From an uncultured Clostridia bacterium (lineage in GTDB: Bacteria > Bacillota > Clostridia > TANB77 > CAG-508), in NCBI GenBank assembly GCA_944390285.1, contig CALXPN010000001.1:274413-338412 (forward strand): a stretch of 64,000 bases of DNA, given 5' to 3'. A program made the translations under genes and the position numbers. Positions 56,048 to 64,000 of this stretch are shown piece by piece (within the stretch, counting starts at the first letter, position 1; the number at the start of each line of letters is the position of its first letter). The notes beneath the pieces are model-generated. The model saw nothing but the letters and a program-made list of their open reading frames with translations, made no database searches and was not told the origin of the DNA.

Positions 56048-56476
56048 ATGTGGAAAATATGGTTAGTTCTAGCTGGCATTTTTTTAATCATTGAAATTAT
56101 TAATATGGGATTTCTTGTATTTTGGTTTTCGATTGGAGCTTTAATTGCTATGATAGCAAGCTTCTTTATAGATAATGTTATTATACAATCTACTATATTT
56201 TTAATATCATCAACAATATTATTATTTGCAACTAGACCTTTTGTAAACAAATTTTTAACAAATAAAAATTTTGTTAAAACAAATTCAGCTTCTTTTGAAG
56301 GAAAAATTGGAAAAGTTACTGCAGATATTAATCCAATTGAATCAACTGGTCAAGTTAAAGTTAATGGTGAAGTTTGGTCAGCTAAATCATATGATAACAC
56401 ATTTATTGCTAAAGGCACAGAAATAATTGTTGAAAAAATAGAAGGTGTAAAAGCAATAGTGAAACCATTAGTATAA
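56048..56476 (+). CDS. NfeD-like membrane protein
   Basis: 142 aa from the ATG at 56048 (GGAGG 6 bases before; the TTG at 56036 overlaps the ribosome site). Hydrophobic helices at about 3-70 (WLVLAGIFLIIEIINMGFLV) are followed by an OB-fold of about 70 residues (EGKIGKVTADINPIESTGQV to the end). NfeD proteins partner stomatin-like proteins in membrane microdomains. The stomatin gene starts 18 bases downstream. Confidence 0.88.
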   Translation: MWKIWLVLAGIFLIIEIINMGFLVFWFSIGALIAMIASFFIDNVIIQSTIFLISSTILLFATRPFVNKFLTNKNFVKTNSASFEGKIGKVTADINPIESTGQVKVNGEVWSAKSYDNTFIAKGTEIIVEKIEGVKAIVKPLV

Positions 56477-56494
56477 AATTTTAGGAGGATAATC

Positions 56495-57433
56495 ATGGGA
56501 GGATTTTTATTAGTTCTTTTTATCATCATTTGTATAATTGCTTATAAAACAATTAAAATTGTTAAACAATCAGAAGTTTATATTATTGAAAGATTAGGTA
56601 GATTCCATAAAGTAGCTGATGCTGGTCTTACAATAATAATTCCATTTATGGATCAAGTTCGTTCAGTAGTTAGTTTAAAACAACAAACAATGGATATACC
56701 ACCACAAGATGTTATCACATCAGATAATGTTACAATCACTATAGATACTGTTGTATTCTATAAAATCACAGATCCTGCAAAAGCTGTATATGAAATTCAA
56801 AGCCTAAAAAAAGGTATTGAATACTTATCTATCACAACAATTCGTGATATTGTTGGTAAAATGGAATTAGACGAAACATTCAGTTCAAGAGATCTTATAA
56901 ATGATAAATTAAGAGCTATTCTTGACGAAGCAACAGATGTATGGGGATGTAAAATAGATAGAGTTGAAATTAAAGATATTACTCCACCAGCAGATATCAA
57001 AGATGCAATGGAAAAACAAATGAATGCAGAAAGAAATAAAAGAGCTTTAATTCTTGAAGCAGAAGGTGAAAGACAATCTGCAGTTACACTTGCTGAAGGT
57101 AGAAAACAAGCTGCTATACTAGATGCGGAAGCTGATAGAGAATCTAGAATAAGAAGAGCAGCCGGTGAAGCTGAAGCTATTAAACAAGTAGCTGATGCAA
57201 AAGCTAAAGAAATTCAAATGGTTTATGACGCTATTAATAAAGCAAACCCAAATGATAAATTAGTACAATTAAAATCACTAGAAACACTACAAGAAGTTGC
57301 AAAAGGTGATGCAAATAAAATCTTTATTCCTTTTGAAGCAACAAAAGCTCTTAGTAGTTTAGGTGCAATATCAGATGTTGTTAATACTTCAAATAAACCA
57401 TCTGTAAAAAAAGTGGCACCACCTAAAGAATAA
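56495..57433 (+). CDS. SPFH/stomatin-like protein (paraslipin)
   Basis: 312 aa: N-terminal membrane helix (4-23), SPFH domain (IIERLGRFHKVADAGLTII, MDIPPQDVITSDNVTITID, DVWGCKIDRVEIKDI), a coiled coil rich in Ala/Glu (about 175-235: ERQSAVTLAEGRKQAAILDA) and a C-terminal tail ending KKVAPPKE. Organises membrane domains together with the NfeD protein. AGGAGG precedes the ATG. Confidence 0.93.
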   Translation: MGGFLLVLFIIICIIAYKTIKIVKQSEVYIIERLGRFHKVADAGLTIIIPFMDQVRSVVSLKQQTMDIPPQDVITSDNVTITIDTVVFYKITDPAKAVYEIQSLKKGIEYLSITTIRDIVGKMELDETFSSRDLINDKLRAILDEATDVWGCKIDRVEIKDITPPADIKDAMEKQMNAERNKRALILEAEGERQSAVTLAEGRKQAAILDAEADRESRIRRAAGEAEAIKQVADAKAKEIQMVYDAINKANPNDKLVQLKSLETLQEVAKGDANKIFIPFEATKALSSLGAISDVVNTSNKPSVKKVAPPKE

Positions 57434-57455
57434 TTATTAGCTTATAATTCAAAAT

Positions 57456-57498
57456 CACGCTCCACTTAAAACTGCCTGAAAGTTTTAAGTGGAGCGTG
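57456..57498. terminator. Bidirectional terminator between the stomatin and desulfurase genes
   Basis: CACGCTCCACTTAAAACT and its exact complement (18 bp) with a 7-base loop. Confidence 0.9.
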
Positions 57499-57502
57499 TA
57501 TT

Positions 57503-58648
57503 TTAATAAGATTTTCTTAATTTAGGTATTATTTCTTCTAAAGCTTCTATTAAAAACTTTACTTCTTCAATATTATTCTCTTTTCCAAATGAAATTCTTA
57601 ATGCACTTTTAGCTAAATTTTGAGATACTCCTATTGATAATAAAACATGAGAAGGATTTAATAAGCCTGCACTACAAGCCGAACCACTTGATGCGCAAAT
57701 TTCTTTTTTATCCAGTTCTTTTATTAATTTTCCACCATCTACTCCACTAAATGATATATTTGCATTACCAGACAATCTTTTTTCTAAATCTCCATTTATT
57801 CTTATATAAGGAATTTTTTTTCTAACTTCTGAAATATAAAAATCTCTTAGTTGTATTAATTTCTTATTATAACTTTCTATATTACTATCTGCTAATTCCA
57901 GTGCTTTTCCTATTCCTACAATTCCAGCCACATTCTCTGTTCCTGATCTTTTATCTTTTTCTTGATGCCCTCCATCTTGAATTCTCATAAAAGGTACTTT
58001 TTCGCTAATATATGCTACTCCCATTCCTTTTGGTCCATAAAACTTGTGTGCAGACATAGATAATGCATCTATTTTTTCTTGTTTTACATTTACTTTTATA
58101 TTTCCAATAGCTTGAACTGCATCCGTATGAAAATAAATTCCATATTTTTTTGCAATTTCTCCTATTTTATTTATTGGTTCAATTGTACCAATTTCATTGT
58201 TTGCATACATTATACTTATTAATATTGTATTTTTATTAATATTTTTTTCTAACTCTTCTATATCTATAATCCCATTTGACTTTGGTTTTAAATATGTCAC
58301 TTTGAATCCAAAATTTTCTAAAAATTTACATGTATTTAATATAGCAGGATGTTCTATTTGGCTTGTAATAATATGATTCCCTTTATTTTTATTTGCAAAA
58401 GCAATTCCTTTTAATATCATATTATCGCTTTCTGTACCACAACTTGTAAAATATATTTCATTGACTTTACATCCTAAAATATTAGCAATTTTCATTCTAT
58501 AAATATTTATTATTTCTTTATTTGATTTACCAATACTATATAAAGAAGATGGATTTCCATAGTTTTCTCTAAAAAATGGTAACATTTCTTCTAAAACTTT
58601 TTCATCTACTGCTGTTGTTGCTGCATGGTCAAAATATTTTATACTCAT
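57503..58648 (-). CDS. Cysteine desulfurase (NifS/IscS-like)
   Basis: 381 aa from the ATG at 58648 (GGAGG 7 bases before). PLP enzyme: YFDHAATTAVDEKVLEEM, SCGTESDNM, HTDAVQAIG and the lysine in SMSAHKFYGPKG (about 200). The catalytic cysteine is in the ASSGSACSAG loop (about 320-330), the group-I type used for Fe-S clusters or tRNA thiolation. No iscU or mnmA neighbour is visible, so the acceptor is unknown. Confidence 0.94.
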   Translation of the reverse strand: MSIKYFDHAATTAVDEKVLEEMLPFFRENYGNPSSLYSIGKSNKEIINIYRMKIANILGCKVNEIYFTSCGTESDNMILKGIAFANKNKGNHIITSQIEHPAILNTCKFLENFGFKVTYLKPKSNGIIDIEELEKNINKNTILISIMYANNEIGTIEPINKIGEIAKKYGIYFHTDAVQAIGNIKVNVKQEKIDALSMSAHKFYGPKGMGVAYISEKVPFMRIQDGGHQEKDKRSGTENVAGIVGIGKALELADSNIESYNKKLIQLRDFYISEVRKKIPYIRINGDLEKRLSGNANISFSGVDGGKLIKELDKKEICASSGSACSAGLLNPSHVLLSIGVSQNLAKSALRISFGKENNIEEVKFLIEALEEIIPKLRKSY

Positions 58649-58727
58649 ATAAATTCCTCCTGCCATAAATTTAATCTATATTATTCTCTATATTATATGA
58701 ATTTATTTTATAAAAGTTAAAAAAAAA

Positions 58728-58756
58728 GAATCTCAATATATTTTTTATTGAGATTC
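58728..58756 (-). terminator. Terminator overlapping the end of the 113-aa gene
   Basis: GAATCTCAATA and its complement, then eight or more Ts on the minus strand. The 5' arm covers the last codons and stop of the gene. Confidence 0.85.
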
Positions 58757-59086
58757 CCATCTTTTTATTTTTATATCTTTATATTTATCTAATATTTCCA
58801 TATACTTTGGATATTCTTCTTCCCAGAGCATATCTGGAACTTTTGAAAAGGCTTCAAAAATTGTATCTGCTTCTTTTAAAAACATAACTTGTTGTTGAGG
58901 TGAAAGTTTTTCATATTTTACAGAAAAAGCATATAATTTATTTAGTGTATCATTAGCTTTTATAAATGACCAAAAATCTTTTACTTCTATTCCTGCCATT
59001 CTTATTTGTGCAATAGCAAGTAATGCTAAAAATACTACTATTAATGTTAATAATAATATAATTGCTATAAATATCAATAATAACAC
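58745..59086 (-). CDS. 113-aa membrane-anchored protein, unknown
   Basis: One very hydrophobic N-terminal helix (residues 1-28: LLLIFIAIILLLTLIVVFLA) followed by a helical cytoplasmic domain (EVKDFWSFIKANDTLNKLYA, PQQQVMFLKEADTIFEAF). No family recognised. Stands alone downstream of leuS, with the stop inside its own terminator. Confidence 0.7.
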   Translation of the reverse strand: MLLLIFIAIILLLTLIVVFLALLAIAQIRMAGIEVKDFWSFIKANDTLNKLYAFSVKYEKLSPQQQVMFLKEADTIFEAFSKVPDMLWEEEYPKYMEILDKYKDIKIKRWESQ

Positions 59087-59146
59087 CTATCTTTCTTTTG
59101 TTAAATCAAAATAATTATAACATATAGGTTTTTTATAATCAATATT

Positions 59147-61606
59147 TTATTTTTTATTTCCAGTTACTAAATTATATATTTTTCCTGGCACATATATTTC
59201 TTTTTTTATTTCAAAATTATTATATGCATCAACTATTTTAGGACTTTGTTTTATTAATTCTAAAATTTCATCATTAGTAGCTTCTGCATCTACTGAAATA
59301 CAATCTTTTAATTTTCCATTTATTTGTATTGGAACTTGTTTTGTTCCTCCATTTAATTCTTTTTCATTAACTTTTGGCCATTCTTCCTTATGAATAGATT
59401 CTTTATTTCCAAGTTTACTCCACAATTCTTCTGCAAAATGTGGTGCAAGTGGTGCCAATAATTTTATATAATCTGTTACACATTCTTTAACCAAATTTTC
59501 ATTGATATTTTCACTTGTTCTTAAATAATTATTCAATTCATTTAATAATTCCATATGTCTAGCTATTGCAGTATTAAATTGAAATTCATTTATATCTTGA
59601 GACATAGATTTTATTGTTCTTGCTTTTACTCTTAAAAGATCTTTTTCTTGTGTTACAAGTTCTTTTTTATTTTCTCCATATTTTATCTCATTTTCAGAAA
59701 CAGAATCTATTAATTTTTCAATTCTTGAAAAATATCTTGTCATAGCTTCTATTCCTTTATCATCCCATGGTCCACCATTTTTATAATCAAAACCAAACAT
59801 TAAATACATTCTAAATACATCTGCCCCATATTTATCTATATATTCATCTGGTGATACTGTATTTCCTTTACTTTTGCTCATTTTATTTCCATCTGGACCT
59901 AAAATCATTCCTTGGTGAACAAGTCTTTTAAATGGTTCATCAAAACCTAAATAACCTAAATCTCTTAAAGCTTTAGTCATAAATCTTGAATATATTAAGT
60001 GCATAGCAGCATGTTCTTTTCCACCAACATAAACATCTGCTGGAAGCATTTTATCTACAATTTCTCTATCAAATGCTTTTTTATCATTTTTTGCATCTGG
60101 ATATCTTAATTGATACCATGAAGAGCATACAAAAGTATCTAATGTATCTGGTTCTCTTGTTGCTTTTCCACCACATTTTGGACAAGTACATTCCATAAAT
60201 TCTTTTGATTTCTTTAATGGTGATTCTCCATCTGGTCTAAATTCAACATCATATGGAAGTAATACTGGTAAATCCTTTTCAGGTACTGCAACTGGTCCAC
60301 ATTTTTCACAATTTATAATTGGAATTGGAGCTCCCCAGTATCTTTGTCTAGAAACAAGCCAATCTTTTAATCTGTAATTTATTGTCTGTCTTCCCAAACC
60401 TTTTTCTTGTAATTCTAAAGTAATTTTTTCTTTAGCTTCTTCAGATGATAAACCATCATATTTTCCACTATTTATTAAAACACCATATTCAGTATAAGGT
60501 ATTTTTACTTCTTCATTTTCTTTACTTTTTATAACTTGTTTTATTGGTAAATTATATTTTGTAGCAAATGCATAATCTCTTTCATCATGTGCAGGAACTG
60601 CCATAACTTGACCTGTTCCATAATCTTCTAAAACATAATCTGCTATCCAAATTGGAATTCTTTCTCCAGTAACAGGATTTATAGCATATGCACCTGTAAA
60701 TTCTCCTGTTTTTTCTCTTTCTGTTGATAATCTATCTATTTCATTTAATTTTAAAGTATTTTGTATATATTGTTCTACAGCTTCTTTTTGTTCTTTTGTT
60801 GTAATTTTCTTTACAATATCACTTTCTGGAGCAACAACTACATATGTTACTCCACCAATTGTATCTATTCTTGTTGTAAATACTGTTAATTCTAAATCTG
60901 TATTTTCTATTTTAAATTTAGCTTCACTACCTTTAGATTTTCCTATCCAATTTATTTGAACCTTTTTAGTTGATTCTGGCCAATCTAAATCCTTTAAACC
61001 ATCTAATAACTCTTCTGCATAATCTGTAATCTTAAAAAACCATTGTTTTAATTTTTTTCTTTCTATCGCTGTTCCACATCTTTCACATTTACCATCTATT
61101 ACTTGTTCATTTGCTAAAACAGTTTTACAGCTACTACACCAATTTACTGGTGCTTCTTTTTTATATGCTAAACCAGCTTCATATAGTTTTGTAAAAATCC
61201 ATTGTGTCCATTTATAATAATTAGGCATACATGTTTCAACTGAATATTCCCAATCATATGATCCACCCATTTCTTCTAGTTGTCTTTTCATTGTTTCAAT
61301 GTTTTTTCTTGTTGAATCTTCCGGATGTATTCCTGTCTTTATAGCATAATTTTCTGCTGGAAGGCCAAAAGCATCAAATCCCATTGGATGAAAAACATTA
61401 TAACCTTGCATTCTTTTAAATCTTGCAAAAGAATCTGCTGGTGCAAAATTAAACCAATGCCCTAAATGCAATTTTGCTCCTGAGGGATAAGAAAACATTT
61501 CTAATGTATAAAATTTTTCTTTTTTATCTTTAGGGTTATACTTATACAAGTTTTCTTCTTTCCATTTTTTTTGCCATTTTAAATCTACATTTTTAGAATA
61601 ATTCAT
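59147..61606 (-). CDS. leuS: Leucyl-tRNA synthetase
   Basis: 819 aa class I enzyme. HIGH-type motif [12 protein letters not shown] (about 42-53), zinc-knuckle cysteines ([21 protein letters not shown]), editing domain (about 220-410, [14 protein letters not shown]), KMSKSKGN (about 570) and an anticodon/C-terminal domain. Normal length. GGGAGG precedes the ATG. Confidence 0.98.
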   Translation of the reverse strand: MNYSKNVDLKWQKKWKEENLYKYNPKDKKEKFYTLEMFSYPSGAKLHLGHWFNFAPADSFARFKRMQGYNVFHPMGFDAFGLPAENYAIKTGIHPEDSTRKNIETMKRQLEEMGGSYDWEYSVETCMPNYYKWTQWIFTKLYEAGLAYKKEAPVNWCSSCKTVLANEQVIDGKCERCGTAIERKKLKQWFFKITDYAEELLDGLKDLDWPESTKKVQINWIGKSKGSEAKFKIENTDLELTVFTTRIDTIGGVTYVVVAPESDIVKKITTKEQKEAVEQYIQNTLKLNEIDRLSTEREKTGEFTGAYAINPVTGERIPIWIADYVLEDYGTGQVMAVPAHDERDYAFATKYNLPIKQVIKSKENEEVKIPYTEYGVLINSGKYDGLSSEEAKEKITLELQEKGLGRQTINYRLKDWLVSRQRYWGAPIPIINCEKCGPVAVPEKDLPVLLPYDVEFRPDGESPLKKSKEFMECTCPKCGGKATREPDTLDTFVCSSWYQLRYPDAKNDKKAFDREIVDKMLPADVYVGGKEHAAMHLIYSRFMTKALRDLGYLGFDEPFKRLVHQGMILGPDGNKMSKSKGNTVSPDEYIDKYGADVFRMYLMFGFDYKNGGPWDDKGIEAMTRYFSRIEKLIDSVSENEIKYGENKKELVTQEKDLLRVKARTIKSMSQDINEFQFNTAIARHMELLNELNNYLRTSENINENLVKECVTDYIKLLAPLAPHFAEELWSKLGNKESIHKEEWPKVNEKELNGGTKQVPIQINGKLKDCISVDAEATNDEILELIKQSPKIVDAYNNFEIKKEIYVPGKIYNLVTGNKK

Positions 61607-61668
61607 TTATGTACCTCCCAAATTATAAACTTTATTAGAATTTTTATTTATAAATAAATATGTGTGTA

Positions 61669-61697
61669 ATTATATCACAAGATTTTTGTAATGTAAA
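61669..61697 (-). promoter_or_regulatory. leuS promoter
   Basis: TTTACA (61697-61692), 17 bases with a TGA extended -10, perfect TATAAT (61674-61669). No T-box or other leader is visible in the 63 bases to the start codon. Confidence 0.8.
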
Positions 61698-61792
61698 TAT
61701 TTAGAAAGTTAGTATAATTTTAATCATAAATATTGTAATTTTTTTTAAGTATGTTATTATATTATTTAATGTAAAGTTTTTCGGAGGCAATT

Positions 61793-62665
61793 ATGGAAGA
61801 TCAAAAATTTAAAAGCATAAAAAAAGCAAGTCAAGCAGGAATACTTGGAAATATTTTTTTACTTGTAATAAAAGGTACAATAGGTTTTATTACAAGAAGT
61901 CAATCTATGATTGCAGATAGTGCAAATAGTGCTTCAGATATTTTAGCTTCTCTTATGACATTTATAGGAAATAAAATTTCTAGTGAGCCTAAGGATGAAG
62001 ATCATAATTTTGGTCATGGAAAAGCAGAATATATTTTTTCTTTATTTATAAGTATTACAATGATTCTTTTATCTTTAAAACTCTTAATAGATTCTGCTAC
62101 AAGTTTAATTAAAAAATCTGAATTTGAATTTTCATATTTTTTAATAATTATTTGTATAATAACAATTATAACAAAATTAATACTATATATTTATACTAAA
62201 ACTTTATTTAAAAAATATAATAGTATACTTTTAAAATCTAATTATAAAGATCATAAAAATGATTGTATAGTAACTACTTGTACACTTATTTCAATTATAT
62301 TCGGAAAATTCGGAATCTATTGGATTGATGGTGTTGTTGGAATAGGAATATCTATTTGGATTTTTATTACAGGACTTGGAATCTTTTTAGAAAGTTATAA
62401 TGTACTTATGGATGTTTCATTAGATGAAAATACAAAAAACACTATACTAAAACTTGTAAAAGAACATAATGATATAAAAAATTGTTACAACTTCTATTAT
62501 ACACCTATGGGATATAATTATTTAGTTGTTTTTACAATAGCTGTAGACGGTAATATGAGTACATATGAGAGCCATAAGCTTGCAAATCATTTAGAAAAAG
62601 ATGTTGAAGCATTAGATAAGATTGGTAAGGCTGTTGTTCATGTACATCCTGTAAATATGGATTAA
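61793..62665 (+). CDS. Cation diffusion facilitator (CDF) family exporter
   Basis: 290 aa with about six membrane helices. SQSMIADSANSASDILASL (about 33-51) and HNFGHGKAEYIFSL (about 70-83) carry the transmembrane metal site; the C-terminal cytoplasmic domain (about 210-290: HNDIKNCYNFYYTPMGYN, HVHPVNMD) binds regulatory metal. Exports Zn, Fe, Mn or similar; the ion cannot be chosen. GGAGG precedes the ATG. Confidence 0.92.
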   Translation: MEDQKFKSIKKASQAGILGNIFLLVIKGTIGFITRSQSMIADSANSASDILASLMTFIGNKISSEPKDEDHNFGHGKAEYIFSLFISITMILLSLKLLIDSATSLIKKSEFEFSYFLIIICIITIITKLILYIYTKTLFKKYNSILLKSNYKDHKNDCIVTTCTLISIIFGKFGIYWIDGVVGIGISIWIFITGLGIFLESYNVLMDVSLDENTKNTILKLVKEHNDIKNCYNFYYTPMGYNYLVVFTIAVDGNMSTYESHKLANHLEKDVEALDKIGKAVVHVHPVNMD

Positions 62666-62690
62666 AAAAGACCATATCTGGTCTTTTTTA
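62664..62690. terminator. Bidirectional terminator between the CDF and clpC-like genes
   Basis: AAAAAAGACCA, TATC loop, TGGTCTTTTTT. Confidence 0.85.
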
Positions 62691-62692
62691 TT

Positions 62693-64000
62693 TTAATAAC
62701 TTGGTATTATTTCATTTATATTTTTAAAATATATATTTTCTCCTTCTGCAAAAATTATTTTTTTATCATTTTTAATTATTTTTCCATTTAATATTTCTTC
62801 AGCAATCTTATCTTCTACATAATTTTGTACAGCTCTTCTTATTGGTCTTGCACCATAATTTATATCTGTTCCCTTTTTTCTTATTAATTCTATAATAGAT
62901 TTATCAAATTCTAAATCATAGCCTTGACTTTTCAATCTATTTTTCACTTTATTTATCATTAGTTTTATAATTTCTCTTATATTATCTTCAGACAATTTAT
63001 GAAAAATTATAATCTCATCAATTCTATTTATAAATTCTGGTTTTAATTCTCTTTTTAATTCATTATTTACTTCTTTTTTTATTTCTTCATACTCTTTTTC
63101 TTTATTTGTATCTTCTCCTAAAAAACCTAATTTTTTATTTTCTGTAATTTTTCTTGCACCTATATTTGAGGTCATTATTATTACACAATTTTTAAAACTA
63201 ACAGTTTTTCCTTGACTATCTGTTAAAATTCCATCTTCTAATATTTGAAGTAAAATATTCATTATATCACTATGAGCTTTTTCTATTTCATCAAATAGTA
63301 TAACTGAATACGGTTTTTTCCTTACCTTATCTGTAAGCCCATTTTGATCATCATAACCAACATATCCTGGAGGTGAACCTATCAACTTAGAAACAGAATG
63401 ACTTTCCATATATTCAGACATATCTATTCTTATCATAGAGTTTTCATTTCCAAATAAACTTTCTGCAAGAGATTTAGTAAGCTCTGTTTTTCCAACACCC
63501 GTCGGTCCTAAAAACAAAAATGAACCTATTGGTCTATTAGGATCTTTTAAACCTACTCTTCCTCTTCTTATTGCTCTAGATACTGAATTTATTGCCTCAT
63601 CTTGCCCTATTACTCTTTTATGCAAAGATTTTTCTAGATTTCTTAATTTTTCGTTTTCACTTTCTGTTATCTTATAAATTGGAATTCCAGTCCATCTAGA
63701 TATAATATAATCTATATCTTCTTTTTCAATATTAATAATTTTTTTATTATTTTTATTTTGCCATCTGCTACTTTCTTTTTCTAATTTATCTAACAACTCT
63801 TTTTCTTTATCTCTAAGTCCTGCCGCCCTTTCATAATTTTGTGTATTTATTGCCTCTTCTTTTTCATTTACTATTTTCTCCAAATCTTTTTCTAATTTCT
63901 TCAAATGTTCTGGCTCAATAAAAGCTTTCATTCTTACTTTAGCAGATGCTTCATCTATTAAATCTATTGCTTTATCTGGTAAATATCTATCATTTATATA
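62693..64000 (-). CDS. clpC: ClpC-like Clp protease ATPase, C-terminal part (5' end outside window)
   Basis: 436 codons are visible, and the frame is open to the window edge (DRYLPDKAIDLIDEASAKVRM), so the ATG inside at 63931 is internal. The visible part holds the end of AAA domain 1, the UVR-type middle domain (EEAINTQNYERAAGLRDKE, about 45-65 of this fragment) and AAA domain 2 with Walker A GPTGVGKTELTKSLAE, ILFDEIEKAHSDI and the sensor 2 region GARPIRRAVQNYVED. It feeds substrates to ClpP. The middle domain marks ClpC rather than ClpB. Confidence 0.92.
   Translation of the reverse strand, partial: YINDRYLPDKAIDLIDEASAKVRMKAFIEPEHLKKLEKDLEKIVNEKEEAINTQNYERAAGLRDKEKELLDKLEKESSRWQNKNNKKIINIEKEDIDYIISRWTGIPIYKITESENEKLRNLEKSLHKRVIGQDEAINSVSRAIRRGRVGLKDPNRPIGSFLFLGPTGVGKTELTKSLAESLFGNENSMIRIDMSEYMESHSVSKLIGSPPGYVGYDDQNGLTDKVRKKPYSVILFDEIEKAHSDIMNILLQILEDGILTDSQGKTVSFKNCVIIMTSNIGARKITENKKLGFLGEDTNKEKEYEEIKKEVNNELKRELKPEFINRIDEIIIFHKLSEDNIREIIKLMINKVKNRLKSQGYDLEFDKSIIELIRKKGTDINYGARPIRRAVQNYVEDKIAEEILNGKIIKNDKKIIFAEGENIYFKNINEIIPSY

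Noticed and set aside
61607..61792. T-box or riboswitch before leuS
   Set aside because: Only promoter elements are seen in the short AT-rich gap; no T-box core sequence.

Overview
The window is low-G+C DNA with a typical Firmicutes/Clostridia gene order. Supporting features are the ylxM-ffh-rpsP-khpA-rimM-trmD-rplS operon, groES-groEL under a CIRCE-type operator, sepF next to divIVA, a T-box before aspS, and AGGAGG ribosome binding sites almost everywhere. Small gene sizes, strong AT bias and a surface protein family common in uncultured gut Firmicutes suggest a gut-associated, probably uncultured clostridial lineage. The lineage is an inference; no 16S gene is present.

Layout. Bases 1-3041 hold a truncated large PLD-nuclease/SF2-helicase gene led by an 85-aa partner. 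Bases ~3314-8478 form a compact mobilizable element: imperfect terminal inverted repeats, structured DNA and a MobV-type oriT, a MobV relaxase, a tyrosine integrase, and two probable phage-resistance genes (a SieB-like superinfection exclusion protein and a HEPN/Toprim protein). It ends 8 bases from an odd tRNA-Gly gene. Bases 8.6-10.9 kb carry a small conserved gene, a decayed monooxygenase-nitroreductase fusion, a DedA protein, an acetyltransferase and two identical tRNA-Gly(UCC) genes.

From 10.9 kb to the end almost everything is chromosomal housekeeping, mostly on the minus strand: ribosome and SRP genes (10.9-15.2), RadA, a divergent cyclophilin and a GH15 enzyme (15.2-21), a beta-CASP RNase and FtsK (21-27), RsmD, DivIVA, SepF, MiaA and MutL (27-34), a foreign-looking C39-like peptidase, chaperonins and PyrG (34-40), RlmB, LepA, a frameshifted TsaD and a site-2 protease (40-45), LysS (45.8-47.3), an amino-acid uptake operon (47.4-51.6), AspS with its T-box and MltG (52-56), an NfeD-stomatin pair, a cysteine desulfurase, LeuS, a cation exporter and the C-terminal part of a ClpC-like ATPase (56-64).

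The most striking regulatory signal lies at 51396-51606. A near-consensus promoter starts right after a stop codon and is followed by a 14-codon ORF with three consecutive His codons, mutually exclusive stem-loops and a strong intrinsic terminator. Downstream is an operon for an amino-acid ABC transporter whose ATPase is fused to a PepD-type (Xaa-His) dipeptidase. Together this looks like a histidine-sensing transcription attenuator controlling histidine and peptide acquisition. Other notable points are the defence-carrying mobilizable element, a +1 frameshift in tsaD at CTT-CGG, and three small genes (21013, 34312, 45554), one with a perfect consensus promoter.
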